Assembly: GCA_029960045.1 (NCBI GenBank) | Contig: JASCOV010000006.1 | Coordinates: 186,001-250,000, forward strand | Origin: Flavobacteriaceae bacterium PS02293 | GTDB taxonomy: Bacteria; Bacteroidota; Bacteroidia; Flavobacteriales; Weeksellaceae | Length of the DNA stretch: 64,000 bases | Direction of reading: 5' to 3' | In this document: positions 1 to 7,929 of the stretch, one piece after another | Position numbering within the stretch: position 1 is the stretch's first letter | Layout of the letters: the number at the start of each line of letters is the position of its first letter | Position numbers and translations under genes: made by a program | The notes under the pieces: model-generated | Database searches by the model: none | What the model was told of the DNA's origin: nothing | The model's input: only the letters and a program-made list of their open reading frames with translations

Positions 1-1118
1 GGTTTGATCCTTACTTAAGAGTTGGTGCTAACTACCTAAGACATGATTATACAGGAGTTACTTTTCCTGTAACAGATTCAAAACCTAGAGGTGGAGGTGT
101 ATACGCTGCTTATGATGGTGATGATAACTTGACGGGAAAAGCTAATCACTTTACTGTAAGTACAGGTGCAGGTATTAATTTCTGGGTAACTAAAAACTTT
201 GGTTTAGGTGTTCAAGGAGATTATGTAACTACTCCAGTTGATAAATCTAACATTGCTAACTTCTGGCAAGCTTCTGCGTCTCTATTATTTAGATTCGGAA
301 ATACTGACAGAGATAAAGATGGAATTCCAGACAAAGAAGATGCTTGTCCTGATACACCAGGTTTACCAGAATTCCAAGGATGTCCTGATACAGACGGAGA
401 CGGAGTTCCAGATAAAGACGATAAATGTCCAGATGTAGCAGGTCCTAAAGAAAACGAAGGTTGTCCTTGGCCAGATACAGACGGAGACGGTGTATTAGAC
501 AAAGATGATGCTTGTGTTGACGTTGCAGGTCCAGCTGAAAACAAAGGTTGTCCTTGGCCAGATACAGACGGAGACGGAATCTTGGATAAAGATGATGCTT
601 GTCCTACAGTTCCTGGATTGAAAGAATATCAAGGTTGTCCTAAACCGAGAATTGCTACTGCAACAGGTGTTGAAAAAGCTCTAGGAAGTGTATTCTTTGA
701 TTTTAATAAAGCTACAATTAAAGCAGAATCAAAAGCTGCATTAGATGAAGCTGCTAATTTGATCAAAACTGACGGAGGTAATTATTTATTAGAAGGTCAA
801 ACTGATGCCAAAGGTTCTGAGGCTTACAATTTGAAATTATCTAGAGAAAGAGCTGCTGCGGTAGTTGCTGCTTTAGACGGTAGAGGAGTTGATGCTAATG
901 CACTTAAATCAATCGGTGTAGGTAAAGCTAAAGCTAAAGTTCCTGCTACAGCTTCTGATGCTGAGAGACAAGTAGACAGAAAAGTAGCTGTTACTCCAAT
1001 CGAAGATATGGCTCAATGGAATGCTCTTAAGAAAAGAGATTATGACGATCCAACTCCAGTAAAAGTTAAGAAAAAAGCTACAGCTAAGAAAAAGGCTCCA
1101 GCTAAAAAGAAAAAATAA
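1..1118 (+). CDS. OmpA-family outer membrane protein with thrombospondin type 3 repeats (5' end outside window)
   Basis: The frame is already open at base 3, so the N-terminus lies upstream; 371 residues are visible. An in-frame TTG at 129 is not the start, because barrel-like sequence continues before it. The order is: the end of a beta-barrel (about 95 residues), four calcium-binding thrombospondin type 3 repeats (DTDGDGVPDKDDKCP type, nt ~303-640), then an OmpA C-terminal peptidoglycan-binding domain (FDFNKATI; TDAKGSEAYN; LSRERA). It ends in a tail of about 20 residues made mostly of Lys and Ala. Known role of the family: anchoring the outer membrane to peptidoglycan. The basic tail is less usual and may bind nucleic acid, LPS or the cell wall; that part is inference. 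Confidence 0.93.
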   Translation, partial: FDPYLRVGANYLRHDYTGVTFPVTDSKPRGGGVYAAYDGDDNLTGKANHFTVSTGAGINFWVTKNFGLGVQGDYVTTPVDKSNIANFWQASASLLFRFGNTDRDKDGIPDKEDACPDTPGLPEFQGCPDTDGDGVPDKDDKCPDVAGPKENEGCPWPDTDGDGVLDKDDACVDVAGPAENKGCPWPDTDGDGILDKDDACPTVPGLKEYQGCPKPRIATATGVEKALGSVFFDFNKATIKAESKAALDEAANLIKTDGGNYLLEGQTDAKGSEAYNLKLSRERAAAVVAALDGRGVDANALKSIGVGKAKAKVPATASDAERQVDRKVAVTPIEDMAQWNALKKRDYDDPTPVKVKKKATAKKKAPAKKKK

Positions 1119-1144
1119 TTTAAACAATTAATTTTCTAAATATA

Positions 1145-1178
1145 AATACCTCCAATTTTATTGGAGGTATTTTTTTTG
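1145..1178 (+). terminator. Rho-independent terminator of the OmpA gene
   Basis: A stem of 10 bp (ATACCTCCAA paired with TTGGAGGTAT) with a 5-nt loop is followed by a run of T. It lies 27 bases after the stop codon. Confidence 0.85.
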
Positions 1179-1192
1179 TTTCTATATTTCAG

Positions 1193-1200
1193 TACTTTTG
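1193..1200 (+). promoter_or_regulatory. -7 element of the yebC promoter
   Basis: TACTTTTG matches the Bacteroidota -7 consensus TAnnTTTG exactly and ends 21 bases before the yebC ATG. No well-spaced -33 TTG was seen; the upstream T-run of the terminator is in the way. Confidence 0.55.
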
Positions 1201-1221
1201 TAATATAAAATAAAACTTGTA

Positions 1222-1962
1222 ATGGGAAGAGCATTCGAATATAGAAAAGCCTCAAAAATGGCCAGATGGGATAAGATGGCCAAAACGTTTTCCAAGATAG
1301 GAAAAGATATAGCCTTGGCGGTAAAAGCCGGTGGTACAGATCCAGAAGCCAATCCTGCGCTTAGAAGATGTATCCAGAATGCTAAAGGTGCTAATATGCC
1401 TAAGGACAATGTGGAAAGAGCCATCAAAAAAGCAAGCGGTGCAGATGCGGAGAATTACGAAGAAGTAACTTATGAAGGTTACGGGCAAGGTGGTGTTGCT
1501 TTTTTTGTGGAATGTACTACGAACAATACCACAAGAACTGTAGCAAACGTAAGAGCAATTTTCAATAAGTTTGACGGCAATCTAGGTAAGAATGGAGAGT
1601 TAGCCTTTGTCTTCGATAGAAAAGGGATTTTCACAATTGATAAAGCACAAATTAAAACCGAATGGGATGACTTCGAGATGGAAATGATAGATGGTGGTGC
1701 GGAAGAAATCGATCAAGATGAAACGGAAGTTCTAATCACAACAGCGTTTGAAGATTTCGGAGCAATGTCACATAAATTGGATGACTTAAAAATCGAAGTA
1801 AAAAGTGCAGAACTGCAAAGGATTCCGAACAATACCAAAGAAATGACGGACGATCAGTTCAAAGCCAATATGAAGATGTTAGAACGTTTTGAAGAAGATG
1901 ATGACGTACAGAATGTCTTCCACAATATGGAATTCACAGAAGCACAATTAGAAACGCTTTAA
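1222..1962 (+). CDS. YebC/PmpR family protein (DUF28)
   Basis: A 246-residue protein beginning MGRAFEYRKASKMARW, the Bacteroidota form of the YebC N-terminus. It carries the family core (GGTDPEANPALRR, ANMPKDNVERAIKKASG, YEGYGQGGVAF). YebC proteins were long called transcriptional regulators; more recent work links some members to relief of ribosome stalling at proline-rich stretches. The sequence here does not decide between these roles. The length is normal. It is a single-gene unit between two terminators, with its own promoter. Confidence 0.93.
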   Translation: MGRAFEYRKASKMARWDKMAKTFSKIGKDIALAVKAGGTDPEANPALRRCIQNAKGANMPKDNVERAIKKASGADAENYEEVTYEGYGQGGVAFFVECTTNNTTRTVANVRAIFNKFDGNLGKNGELAFVFDRKGIFTIDKAQIKTEWDDFEMEMIDGGAEEIDQDETEVLITTAFEDFGAMSHKLDDLKIEVKSAELQRIPNNTKEMTDDQFKANMKMLERFEEDDDVQNVFHNMEFTEAQLETL

Positions 1963-1981
1963 TAAACAAATACCAAACAAA

Positions 1982-2015
1982 AAATCCTGAAACATAAGTC
2001 TCAGGATTTCTTATT
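1982..2015. terminator. Bidirectional terminator between yebC and rpmA
   Basis: AAATCCTGA and TCAGGATTT form a 9-bp stem (1982-1990 with 2001-2009). T-rich sequence follows on the plus strand and a longer T-run follows on the minus strand, so it can serve both convergent genes. Confidence 0.8.
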
Positions 2016-2033
2016 TTTATAAAACGCTATTAA

Positions 2034-2291
2034 TTATGCGTTTGGTTCAATAGATACAAATGATCTGTTGTTAGCTTTCTTTCTGAAAACAACTTTACCG
2101 TCAACAAGAGCGTGCAAAGTATGATCTTTACCCATCCCAACATTTTCACCTGGGTGATGTTGAGTACCTCTTTGTCTGATGATGATGTTACCAGCAATAG
2201 CGTCTTGTCCACCGAAAATCTTTACACCCAATCTTTTGGAATGAGATTCTCTACCATTTTTGGAACTACCAACTCCTTTCTTATGTGCCAT
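2034..2291 (-). CDS. rpmA: 50S ribosomal protein L27
   Basis: An 85-residue protein with the L27 signature: [16 protein letters not shown], then [10 protein letters not shown] and [19 protein letters not shown]. It starts directly with MAHKK, so it needs no N-terminal processing of the Firmicutes type. The N-terminal arm reaches the peptidyl-transferase centre in known ribosomes. It follows rplU with a 25-base gap, the usual L21-L27 operon. It ends at the shared terminator with yebC. Confidence 0.98.
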   Translation of the reverse strand: MAHKKGVGSSKNGRESHSKRLGVKIFGGQDAIAGNIIIRQRGTQHHPGENVGMGKDHTLHALVDGKVVFRKKANNRSFVSIEPNA

Positions 2292-2316
2292 TTTATTTAA
2301 ACTTTGTGGTTAAAAA

Positions 2317-2712
2317 TTATTCAGCAGTTTCGCTGGTTTCTGTTACTTCAGCTTTAGCAGCTTTCTTAGGAGCAGCTTTTTTAGCTTCTTTTTTCTCAGA
2401 ATCAAAACCAGTGATACCAGTTACGATGATTTGAGTAAGAGATTGTCTGTGACCGTTTTTCTTTGCATAACCTTTTCTTCTCTTCTTTTTGAAGATGATT
2501 ACTTTATCCGCCAAAACGTGGTCAAGAATTTCTACATCTACGGTAATACCGCTTACAGCCGGGGCACCTACAGTGATTGCGCCGTTTACAGTAAGAAGAA
2601 CTTTATCAAAAGAAACTTTCGTTCCTTTGTCTCCTTTCAAACGGTTCACAAACAACTTTTGGTTTTGCTCAACTTTGTATTGAAGCCCTGCTATTTCTAC
2701 AATTGCAAACAT
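2317..2712 (-). CDS. rplU: 50S ribosomal protein L21
   Basis: A 131-residue protein: MFAIVEIAGLQYKVEQNQ at the start and KVIIFKKKRRKGYAKKNGHR in the rRNA-binding region. L21 is usually about 103 residues. Here a C-terminal extension of about 28 residues rich in Lys, Ala and Glu (after GITGFDSEKKEA) is added; similar charged tails are common in Bacteroidota L21. It is the first gene of the rplU-rpmA operon and has a well-formed promoter upstream. Confidence 0.98.
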   Translation of the reverse strand: MFAIVEIAGLQYKVEQNQKLFVNRLKGDKGTKVSFDKVLLTVNGAITVGAPAVSGITVDVEILDHVLADKVIIFKKKRRKGYAKKNGHRQSLTQIIVTGITGFDSEKKEAKKAAPKKAAKAEVTETSETAE

Positions 2713-2741
2713 TGTTTATAAATTTTATATTATTCGAGGTG

Positions 2742-2773
2742 CAAAAGTACACATTTACTTTCTAAAACACAAA
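2742..2773 (-). promoter_or_regulatory. rplU-rpmA promoter (-33 and -7)
   Basis: On the minus strand, TTTG (2770-2773) is followed after 20 bases by TACTTTTG (2742-2749). Both elements and the spacing fit the Bacteroidota sigma-A consensus (TTG, 17-23 bases, TAnnTTTG). This is one of the clearest promoters in the window. Confidence 0.75.
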
Positions 2774-2806
2774 CACTTATCACAAACTTTTCAATAATAA
2801 TTATTT

Positions 2807-2911
2807 GGGCAGCTTTATCCGCCTTCCGCTCCCAATCTTTTTTGCTCACGATTTCCATTCAAATAGAACGACAGTACAAGCAAAAAAGGATTTCCGCTCA
2901 AGTCGGGCTGC
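2807..2911 (+). repeat. Type A dispersed hairpin repeat, copy 1
   Basis: About 105 bp. The left arm ends AATCTTTTTTGCT (to 2846) and the right arm starts AGCAAAAAAGGATT (from 2879), giving a 13-bp stem with one bulge. The outer parts read CTTCCGCT and TTTCCGCT. The same layout recurs at 37214-37318, and inverted at 48141-48245. It sits between the divergent rplU and GH3 genes. It makes up most of the 389-base gene-free stretch 2713-3101, together with the heptad repeat and the two promoters. Confidence 0.75.
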
Positions 2912-3020
2912 AGATTCTACATAAAAACACGGGACAAGATAAAATCAAATTTTGTCATTCCAAATAAGTCTCAGCAGTCAAACATTTCTGAATTCTAATT
3001 CCTATTTTAAAAGAAATCAA

Positions 3021-3055
3021 ATCTAATATCTAAAATCTAACTTCTAACATCTAAT
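3021..3055 (+). repeat. 7-bp tandem repeat upstream of the GH3 gene
   Basis: Five units of 7 bases: ATCTAAT, ATCTAAA, ATCTAAC, TTCTAAC, ATCTAAT. The array ends 17 bases before the -7 element of the GH3 promoter, so it overlaps the place where a -33 element would lie. Confidence 0.8.
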
Positions 3056-3072
3056 ATATAAAAGAATACTTA

Positions 3073-3080
3073 TAAATTTG
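3073..3080 (+). promoter_or_regulatory. -7 element of the GH3 gene promoter
   Basis: TAAATTTG matches TAnnTTTG exactly, 21 bases before the ATG at 3102. The -33 position falls in or beside the 7-bp tandem array. Confidence 0.55.
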
Positions 3081-3101
3081 ACAATCGAAAATTCTTAATT
3101 G

Positions 3102-4604
3102 ATGCTGGATTTTATCAAGAAAAATATTGCGCTCATCTGGGCAAAAAAACATATCGCTAAAACAAAAGATTCCAAAACCAATGCGGTCAAGAATCAGGAA
3201 GAACTATTGCTCTCACTCATAAAAACTGCGGAGAAAACACTGTTCGGAAGAGAACATCAATTCGAAACGATAAAAAATATTGAAGACTTTCGAACCAATG
3301 TTCCGATTGCAGATTACGAAGACCTGAAACCTTACATCGAGAAAATCAAAAAAGGACAATCCAAAATCCTTTGGCCAGATTTGCCGGAATATTTCGCAAA
3401 AACTTCGGGAACAACTTCAGGTGCCAAATACATTCCTATCTCCAAAGAAGCAATGCCTTTTCAAATCGCAGCAGCTCAAAGTGCTTTGTTTCATTACATC
3501 GAAAAGAAAAATAATGCCGATTTCGTAGGAGGAAAAATGATTTTCCTGCAAGGTTCTCCAGAATTGCAAGAAATCAACGGGATCAAAAATGGAAGACTTT
3601 CCGGAATCGTGGCTCATCATATTCCAAATTACCTTCAAAAAAACAGATTGCCAAGCTGGGAAACCAATTGTATCGAAGATTGGGAAACCAAAATCGATAA
3701 AATCGTTGAAGAAACCGAGAAAGAAAATATGACCTTGATTTCCGGAATTCCGCCTTGGTTAATCATGTATTTTGAAAAACTGATTGACCGACACGGAAAG
3801 AAAATTACAGAGATTTTCCCGAATCTTCAATTGATTATTACAGGTGGTGTGAATTACGAACCTTACCGTGACAAGATGAACGAATTACTGGGAAAACCTG
3901 TCGATATTGTTCAGACTTTTCCTGCATCAGAAGGTTTTTTTGCATTTCAGGATGATTATCAAAAAGAAGGTTTGTTGCTTTTGACCAATCACGGGATTTT
4001 CTATGAATTTGTTCCTTTGGAAGAATATGGCAAACCGAATGCAAGAAGATTAATGCTGAAAGATGTGGAACTCAATAAAGATTACGCTTTGATTTTGACG
4101 ACCAATTCTGGACTTTGGGCTTATTCTATCGGCGATGTTGTCAGATTCATTGATAAAAATCCTTACCGAATTTTAGTAAGCGGAAGAACAAAACATTTCA
4201 CGTCGGCTTTCGGCGAACATGTGATTGCATTCGAAGTAGAAGAAGCGTTGAAAGCAACGGTTGAAAAACATCCTTCTCAGATAACAGAATTCCATCTTGC
4301 TCCTCAAGTGAACCCAGCGGAAGGGTTGCCTTATCACGAATGGTTCATCGAGTTTGAAAAAGAACCTAAAAATTTTGAAGCGTTCAAATCTGAATTGGAT
4401 TTACAGCTCAGAAAACGAAATACGTATTACGACGATTTGATTTCCGGAAATATCCTGCAGCCTCTTGTTATTACAAAGCTAAAGAAAAATGCCTTCCAGG
4501 ATTATGCTAAATCCGAAGGGAAACTTGGCGGTCAAAACAAGATTCCGAGACTTGCAAATGATAGAAAAATTGCTTTATATTTGGCGAAACTAAATTTACG
4601 ATGA
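3102..4604 (+). CDS. GH3-family acyl-acid amido synthetase
   Basis: 500 residues from the ATG at 3102; a TTG one codon earlier is an alternative. It belongs to the GH3 superfamily of adenylate-forming enzymes, recognised by LFGREHQF and by the ATP-binding motif YFAKTSGTTSGAKYIPIS near residue 90. Other matches are TFPASEGFFAFQ, LTTNSGLWAYSIGDVVRF and VSGRTKHFTSAFGEH. Plant GH3 enzymes join amino acids to jasmonate or auxin. Bacterial members are common in Bacteroidota and their substrate is generally not known. The downstream lipoprotein gene overlaps by 4 bases, so the two are probably co-translated. Confidence 0.88.
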   Translation: MLDFIKKNIALIWAKKHIAKTKDSKTNAVKNQEELLLSLIKTAEKTLFGREHQFETIKNIEDFRTNVPIADYEDLKPYIEKIKKGQSKILWPDLPEYFAKTSGTTSGAKYIPISKEAMPFQIAAAQSALFHYIEKKNNADFVGGKMIFLQGSPELQEINGIKNGRLSGIVAHHIPNYLQKNRLPSWETNCIEDWETKIDKIVEETEKENMTLISGIPPWLIMYFEKLIDRHGKKITEIFPNLQLIITGGVNYEPYRDKMNELLGKPVDIVQTFPASEGFFAFQDDYQKEGLLLLTNHGIFYEFVPLEEYGKPNARRLMLKDVELNKDYALILTTNSGLWAYSIGDVVRFIDKNPYRILVSGRTKHFTSAFGEHVIAFEVEEALKATVEKHPSQITEFHLAPQVNPAEGLPYHEWFIEFEKEPKNFEAFKSELDLQLRKRNTYYDDLISGNILQPLVITKLKKNAFQDYAKSEGKLGGQNKIPRLANDRKIALYLAKLNLR

Positions 4605-4966
4605 GAACTTTTTCTTTTATTATTGCTTTACTTCTACTGTTGCAATCTTGTACAACAACTATCTACAGGAATAGTGTGAATAAAAATGATTTTTCCTCAA
4701 TTAAAGCAGGAAAAAATTATACTTTTTATGAATACAATAAGCCTAAAAATAAAGTTAGGGTTTCTGCTGTAGAAGAAAATAAAATCGTGGGAGTTGCTAA
4801 TAACCAAGAAGTTACAATTGCTAAGGAGAATGTCAGAACTGTTAAGAAAAATAATCCAGGCGGAACAACTGCTATTGTTGTAGGTTCTGTTGCGGGTGTG
4901 ACAGCTTTTGTTGCATTGATTGTTTCATTGGTTAATAGTTCTACAGATAATTATTACTATTATTAA
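4601..4966 (+). CDS. Small lipoprotein with a C-terminal hydrophobic segment
   Basis: 121 residues. The signal peptide ends in a lipobox (LLLLLQSC, Cys at about residue 16). A central part of about 70 residues is polar. A Gly/Val/Ala-rich membrane-like helix (GGTTAIVVGSVAGVTAFVAL) precedes a Tyr-rich end (NYYYY). The family was not recognised. The start codon overlaps the GH3 stop (ATGA), which indicates coupled translation. A lipid anchor plus a second hydrophobic segment would tether it twice or place the end in the membrane. Confidence 0.75.
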   Translation: MRTFSFIIALLLLLQSCTTTIYRNSVNKNDFSSIKAGKNYTFYEYNKPKNKVRVSAVEENKIVGVANNQEVTIAKENVRTVKKNNPGGTTAIVVGSVAGVTAFVALIVSLVNSSTDNYYYY

Positions 4967-4998
4967 ATTCCAATAAATTTTAGGAATAAAATTTTTAG

Positions 4999-5034
4999 AA
5001 CGTTTCAATCTGATAAAGGTCGAAACGTTTTTTG
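4999..5034 (+). terminator. Terminator of the GH3-lipoprotein unit
   Basis: AACGTTTC (4999-5006) pairs with GAAACGTT (5022-5029) and is followed by a T-run. Confidence 0.75.
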
Positions 5035-5105
5035 TTTAGCTTCTGAAAAAGATATCTTTTAAGAATAATTTGCCAGAAATCGAATGCCAGTTGAAAGCTA
5101 TCAAC

Positions 5106-5113
5106 TATTTTTG
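5106..5113 (+). promoter_or_regulatory. -7 element upstream of the MFS gene
   Basis: TATTTTTG is an exact TAnnTTTG match ending only 4 bases before the ATG at 5118. If it is used, the transcript would be nearly leaderless at that ATG. Confidence 0.45.
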
Positions 5114-5117
5114 CATA

Positions 5118-6353
5118 ATGATTTCATTCACGCCGCTTCGGGTTTTAAAAAATATAGAATTTCGTCATCTTCTCACGGGTAGATTTTTTCTAATCATAGC
5201 ATTTAGGATGCTGGCAACTTTGCTTGGCTGGTGGGTTTATCAGCTCACGCACGACCCATTTTCTATTGGATTAATTGGTCTTTCGGAAGTTATTCCTGCA
5301 GTTTCCTGTGCGCTTTACGCTGGTCACGTGATTGATATGAATGAAAAGAAAAAGCTTCTTTTACTTTGTAATTATGCTTACGTGGTTTTGATAAGTTTGC
5401 TTTTGATTCCTGCTTTTCTAGGGCACAAAATGCATTTTACAGGTCACGAAATTACCTATTTTATTTACGCTGTTATTTTCTTCACAGGGATTTGTCGTTC
5501 GTTTTTGGGACCGTTGGTTCCAAGTATGATTCCGAGAATTGTAAAGCAGGAGAATTTGCCTTATGCAGTAACATTGAATCAGGCGACGTTTTTGATTGCA
5601 TCGGTTTCTGGTCACGCTTTGGGAGGTTTTCTGATTGCTTTGATTACGATAAAATGGACCTTGGTTGTGATTGTAAGTTGTATGGTTTTGTCGTCTTTGT
5701 TTTTCTGGACTATCAACAAACAGTTCTCTGAAAATAAGAATAAAGACGTCAAAATTTTCGAAAGTGTGAAGGAAGGTTTGGCGTACATTTATAAAACGAA
5801 AGAGATTCTTGGCGCTCAGATGCTGGATATGTTTGCGGTACTTTTTGGTGGTGCAGTTGCGATGATTCCGGTTTTTGCGAGTGATATTCTGAAAGTTGGT
5901 TCGGAAGGTTTTGGTCTTCTGAATGCAGCGTCTGATATTGGTTCGATGTTGATTATTATTACATTGTCTTTAGTTCCGCTTAGAAAAAATCAAGGAAAGA
6001 TTTTATTGTTTGTAGCTTCTGGATTTGGACTTTGTATTATTGGATTTGGGTTATCAAAACTATATTGGTTGTCGTTTGCTTTCTTAGTTTTAAGTGGAAT
6101 GTTGGACGGAATCAGTGTTGTAATCAGAGGAACAATTGTTCAGTTGAAAACGCCTGAAGAAATCCGTGGGCGAGTTCTAAGTGTGAATTCGATTTTTATA
6201 ATGTCAAGTAATGAATTAGGACAATTTGAAAGTGGTTTGACAGCGAAACTGATGGGCGTTGTACGTTCCGTAGTTTTTGGTGGAACAATGACCGTTTTGA
6301 CGGCATTATTTATCGGAGCGACTTCTAAAAAGTTGAGGAAGATGGAGTATTAA
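5118..6353 (+). CDS. MFS transporter (EntS/DUF894-like exporter)
   Basis: 411 residues with about 12 hydrophobic segments and the arrangement of small-molecule exporters of the EntS type: an N-terminal FRHLLTGRFFLIIAFRMLAT and a central loop before VKEGLAYIYKTKEILGA. The frame is open back to 5070, but ATG 5118 (MISFTPLRVLKN) is preferred because the promoter element lies between the two. The substrate cannot be read from sequence. The next gene begins 12 bases after the stop, so they are probably co-transcribed. Confidence 0.85.
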   Translation: MISFTPLRVLKNIEFRHLLTGRFFLIIAFRMLATLLGWWVYQLTHDPFSIGLIGLSEVIPAVSCALYAGHVIDMNEKKKLLLLCNYAYVVLISLLLIPAFLGHKMHFTGHEITYFIYAVIFFTGICRSFLGPLVPSMIPRIVKQENLPYAVTLNQATFLIASVSGHALGGFLIALITIKWTLVVIVSCMVLSSLFFWTINKQFSENKNKDVKIFESVKEGLAYIYKTKEILGAQMLDMFAVLFGGAVAMIPVFASDILKVGSEGFGLLNAASDIGSMLIIITLSLVPLRKNQGKILLFVASGFGLCIIGFGLSKLYWLSFAFLVLSGMLDGISVVIRGTIVQLKTPEEIRGRVLSVNSIFIMSSNELGQFESGLTAKLMGVVRSVVFGGTMTVLTALFIGATSKKLRKMEY

Positions 6354-6365
6354 TTTTAATCCTTG

Positions 6366-6932
6366 ATGAAAAGATTTTATAAAGTTATTAAATCGATTCT
6401 GCTTTTAATAGTCGTTTTGTTTTTAATCCATTCGATTTATATTACGATTGATGGACTTAATGATAAAAATAAAAATGCTGATGTAGCTATTGTTCTTGGT
6501 AATAAAGTGAATGAAGACGGAACTTTGTCCGAAAGATTGAAAGCTCGTCTTGATAAAAGCATTGAATTATTTAATCAAGATAAAGTTAAATCAATAATTG
6601 TAAGTGGAGGTCTTGGAAAAGAAGGGTTTTGGGAAGGAAAGAAAATGCAGGAATATTTGATTTCGAATAAAATTCCTTCAGAAAAAATATTAGTTGACAA
6701 TTACGGAAATGATACTGAGAAAACGGTTGAAAATTCGATAAGAATTATGGATAGTTTACAGTTTAAAAGCGCAATTTCTGTTTCCCAATATTTTCATCAA
6801 ACCAGAATCAAGAAATTATTCAGAAATAAAGGATTTGAAAACATTGAAAGTGCAAGTCCAAATTATTTTGAGTTGAGGGATTTCTACTCAATTTTTCGAG
6901 AGTTTGTGGCTTATTATAAAGAAGCAATTTAA
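6366..6932 (+). CDS. YdcF/SanA/ElyC-family protein (DUF218)
   Basis: 188 residues starting at ATG 6366. One N-terminal membrane helix (about 8-27) is followed by a DUF218 domain: DVAIVLGNKV, SGGLGKEGFWEG, and NDTEKTVENS. The C-terminal half has SVSQYFHQTRIKKLF, the conserved His/Arg region. Members of this family (SanA, ElyC) affect envelope barrier function and peptidoglycan in E. coli; the enzyme activity is unknown. It lies 12 bases after the MFS gene. Confidence 0.85.
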   Translation: MKRFYKVIKSILLLIVVLFLIHSIYITIDGLNDKNKNADVAIVLGNKVNEDGTLSERLKARLDKSIELFNQDKVKSIIVSGGLGKEGFWEGKKMQEYLISNKIPSEKILVDNYGNDTEKTVENSIRIMDSLQFKSAISVSQYFHQTRIKKLFRNKGFENIESASPNYFELRDFYSIFREFVAYYKEAI

Positions 6933-6948
6933 ATTCAAAATAAAAAAA

Positions 6949-6965
6949 GAAGCAAATTTTGCTTC
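6949..6965. terminator. Bidirectional terminator
   Basis: A compact hairpin (GAAGCAAA with TTTGCTTC) sits between the convergent YdcF-like and oxidoreductase genes. A T-run lies on the minus-strand side and a weaker one on the plus side. Confidence 0.65.
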
Positions 6966-7928
6966 CTATATTTTTACAACCAATCTTTTATTTGTATCCA
7001 TTTCTTGATTCCAAATATTACCAATGTTTTCAAGGTCAATAGTTTCGGTTTCTATATTTATTTTTTTACTTATTGCTAATTCAAACATTTCGGGTAAGAT
7101 TTCGGTTAAAAGGACTCCAACTTCTTGTTTTGTCCAGCTTCCCAAACCTGACCCAGATATTTGCAAATCCGTTCCACGAAGAATCTGCGATGACAACTGA
7201 ACCGAATCTCCTGTGATAGAACCTATGGAAACAAATCTTGTTCTGTGAGAAAAAGAACCATTTCCTTTTATCGCTTCCAAGATATTTTCTGCAGATTTTC
7301 CCCACAAATAATCTATTACAACATCAATTGGTAAATTTTGATGGATTGTTTTTAATTTTTCGAGAAAGTTTTCGTCCGTTGTCAATATGTATTCATCAGC
7401 TCCGAGTTCCAGTAATTTTTTGGTTTCGGATTCATTTCTTCCAGTTACGATAATGTTTTTTGCACCATATATTTTGGCGATTTGGACAGCAACTTTCCCT
7501 GTGAATCCTGTTGCACCATTAATCAAAACAGTTTCTCCAGATTGCATTTTTGCCCGAAACTTCATTCCCATTGCAGAACCCATAACCGCATTTGGAAGTG
7601 ATGAAGCGATAGAGTCTTCCAAACCATCAGGAATTGGAACGATAAATTGCTTGTCAACTGCGATTTTTTCTGCTAAAGTTCCTTTTGGATTTACGACATA
7701 AACTCGATTTCCATTTTCTAATATTCCCACACCATCGCTCCCGATTATTTTGGCTTTATTAATGTCGTTTTCGGAAGAATAATGTGTTCCGCTGGCGATA
7801 GCTTTGTCCAGATGTTTCATTGCGACACCTTTCATAGATACAAGAATTTCATTTTCTTTTGGAGTAGGAATTGGGAGGTCTATCAATTCTAAGTTTCCGT
7901 TTTCCGGAAATATAATGGCTGTTTTCAT
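6966..7928 (-). CDS. Quinone-oxidoreductase-like MDR protein (zinc-free)
   Basis: 320 residues of the medium-chain dehydrogenase/reductase superfamily. The N-terminal GroES-like part has SDGVGILENGNRVYV. The Rossmann fold shows INGATGFTGKVAVQIAK near residue 140. The Cys/His zinc ligands of alcohol dehydrogenases are absent, so a quinone- or enone-reducing, NADPH-dependent role is likely. Its start is one base after the DoxX stop, so the two are an operon. The operon lies downstream of a Crp/Fnr gene and a palindrome that may be its operator. Confidence 0.85.
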   Translation of the reverse strand: MKTAIIFPENGNLELIDLPIPTPKENEILVSMKGVAMKHLDKAIASGTHYSSENDINKAKIIGSDGVGILENGNRVYVVNPKGTLAEKIAVDKQFIVPIPDGLEDSIASSLPNAVMGSAMGMKFRAKMQSGETVLINGATGFTGKVAVQIAKIYGAKNIIVTGRNESETKKLLELGADEYILTTDENFLEKLKTIHQNLPIDVVIDYLWGKSAENILEAIKGNGSFSHRTRFVSIGSITGDSVQLSSQILRGTDLQISGSGLGSWTKQEVGVLLTEILPEMFELAISKKINIETETIDLENIGNIWNQEMDTNKRLVVKI

Positions 7929-7929
7929 T

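Noticed and set aside
3021..3055. Possible CRISPR array
   Set aside because: The 7-bp units follow each other directly, without spacers; no cas gene is in the window.
5070..5117. Longer N-terminus for the MFS protein
   Set aside because: The extra codons precede a -7 promoter element and add a stretch without membrane-protein character.
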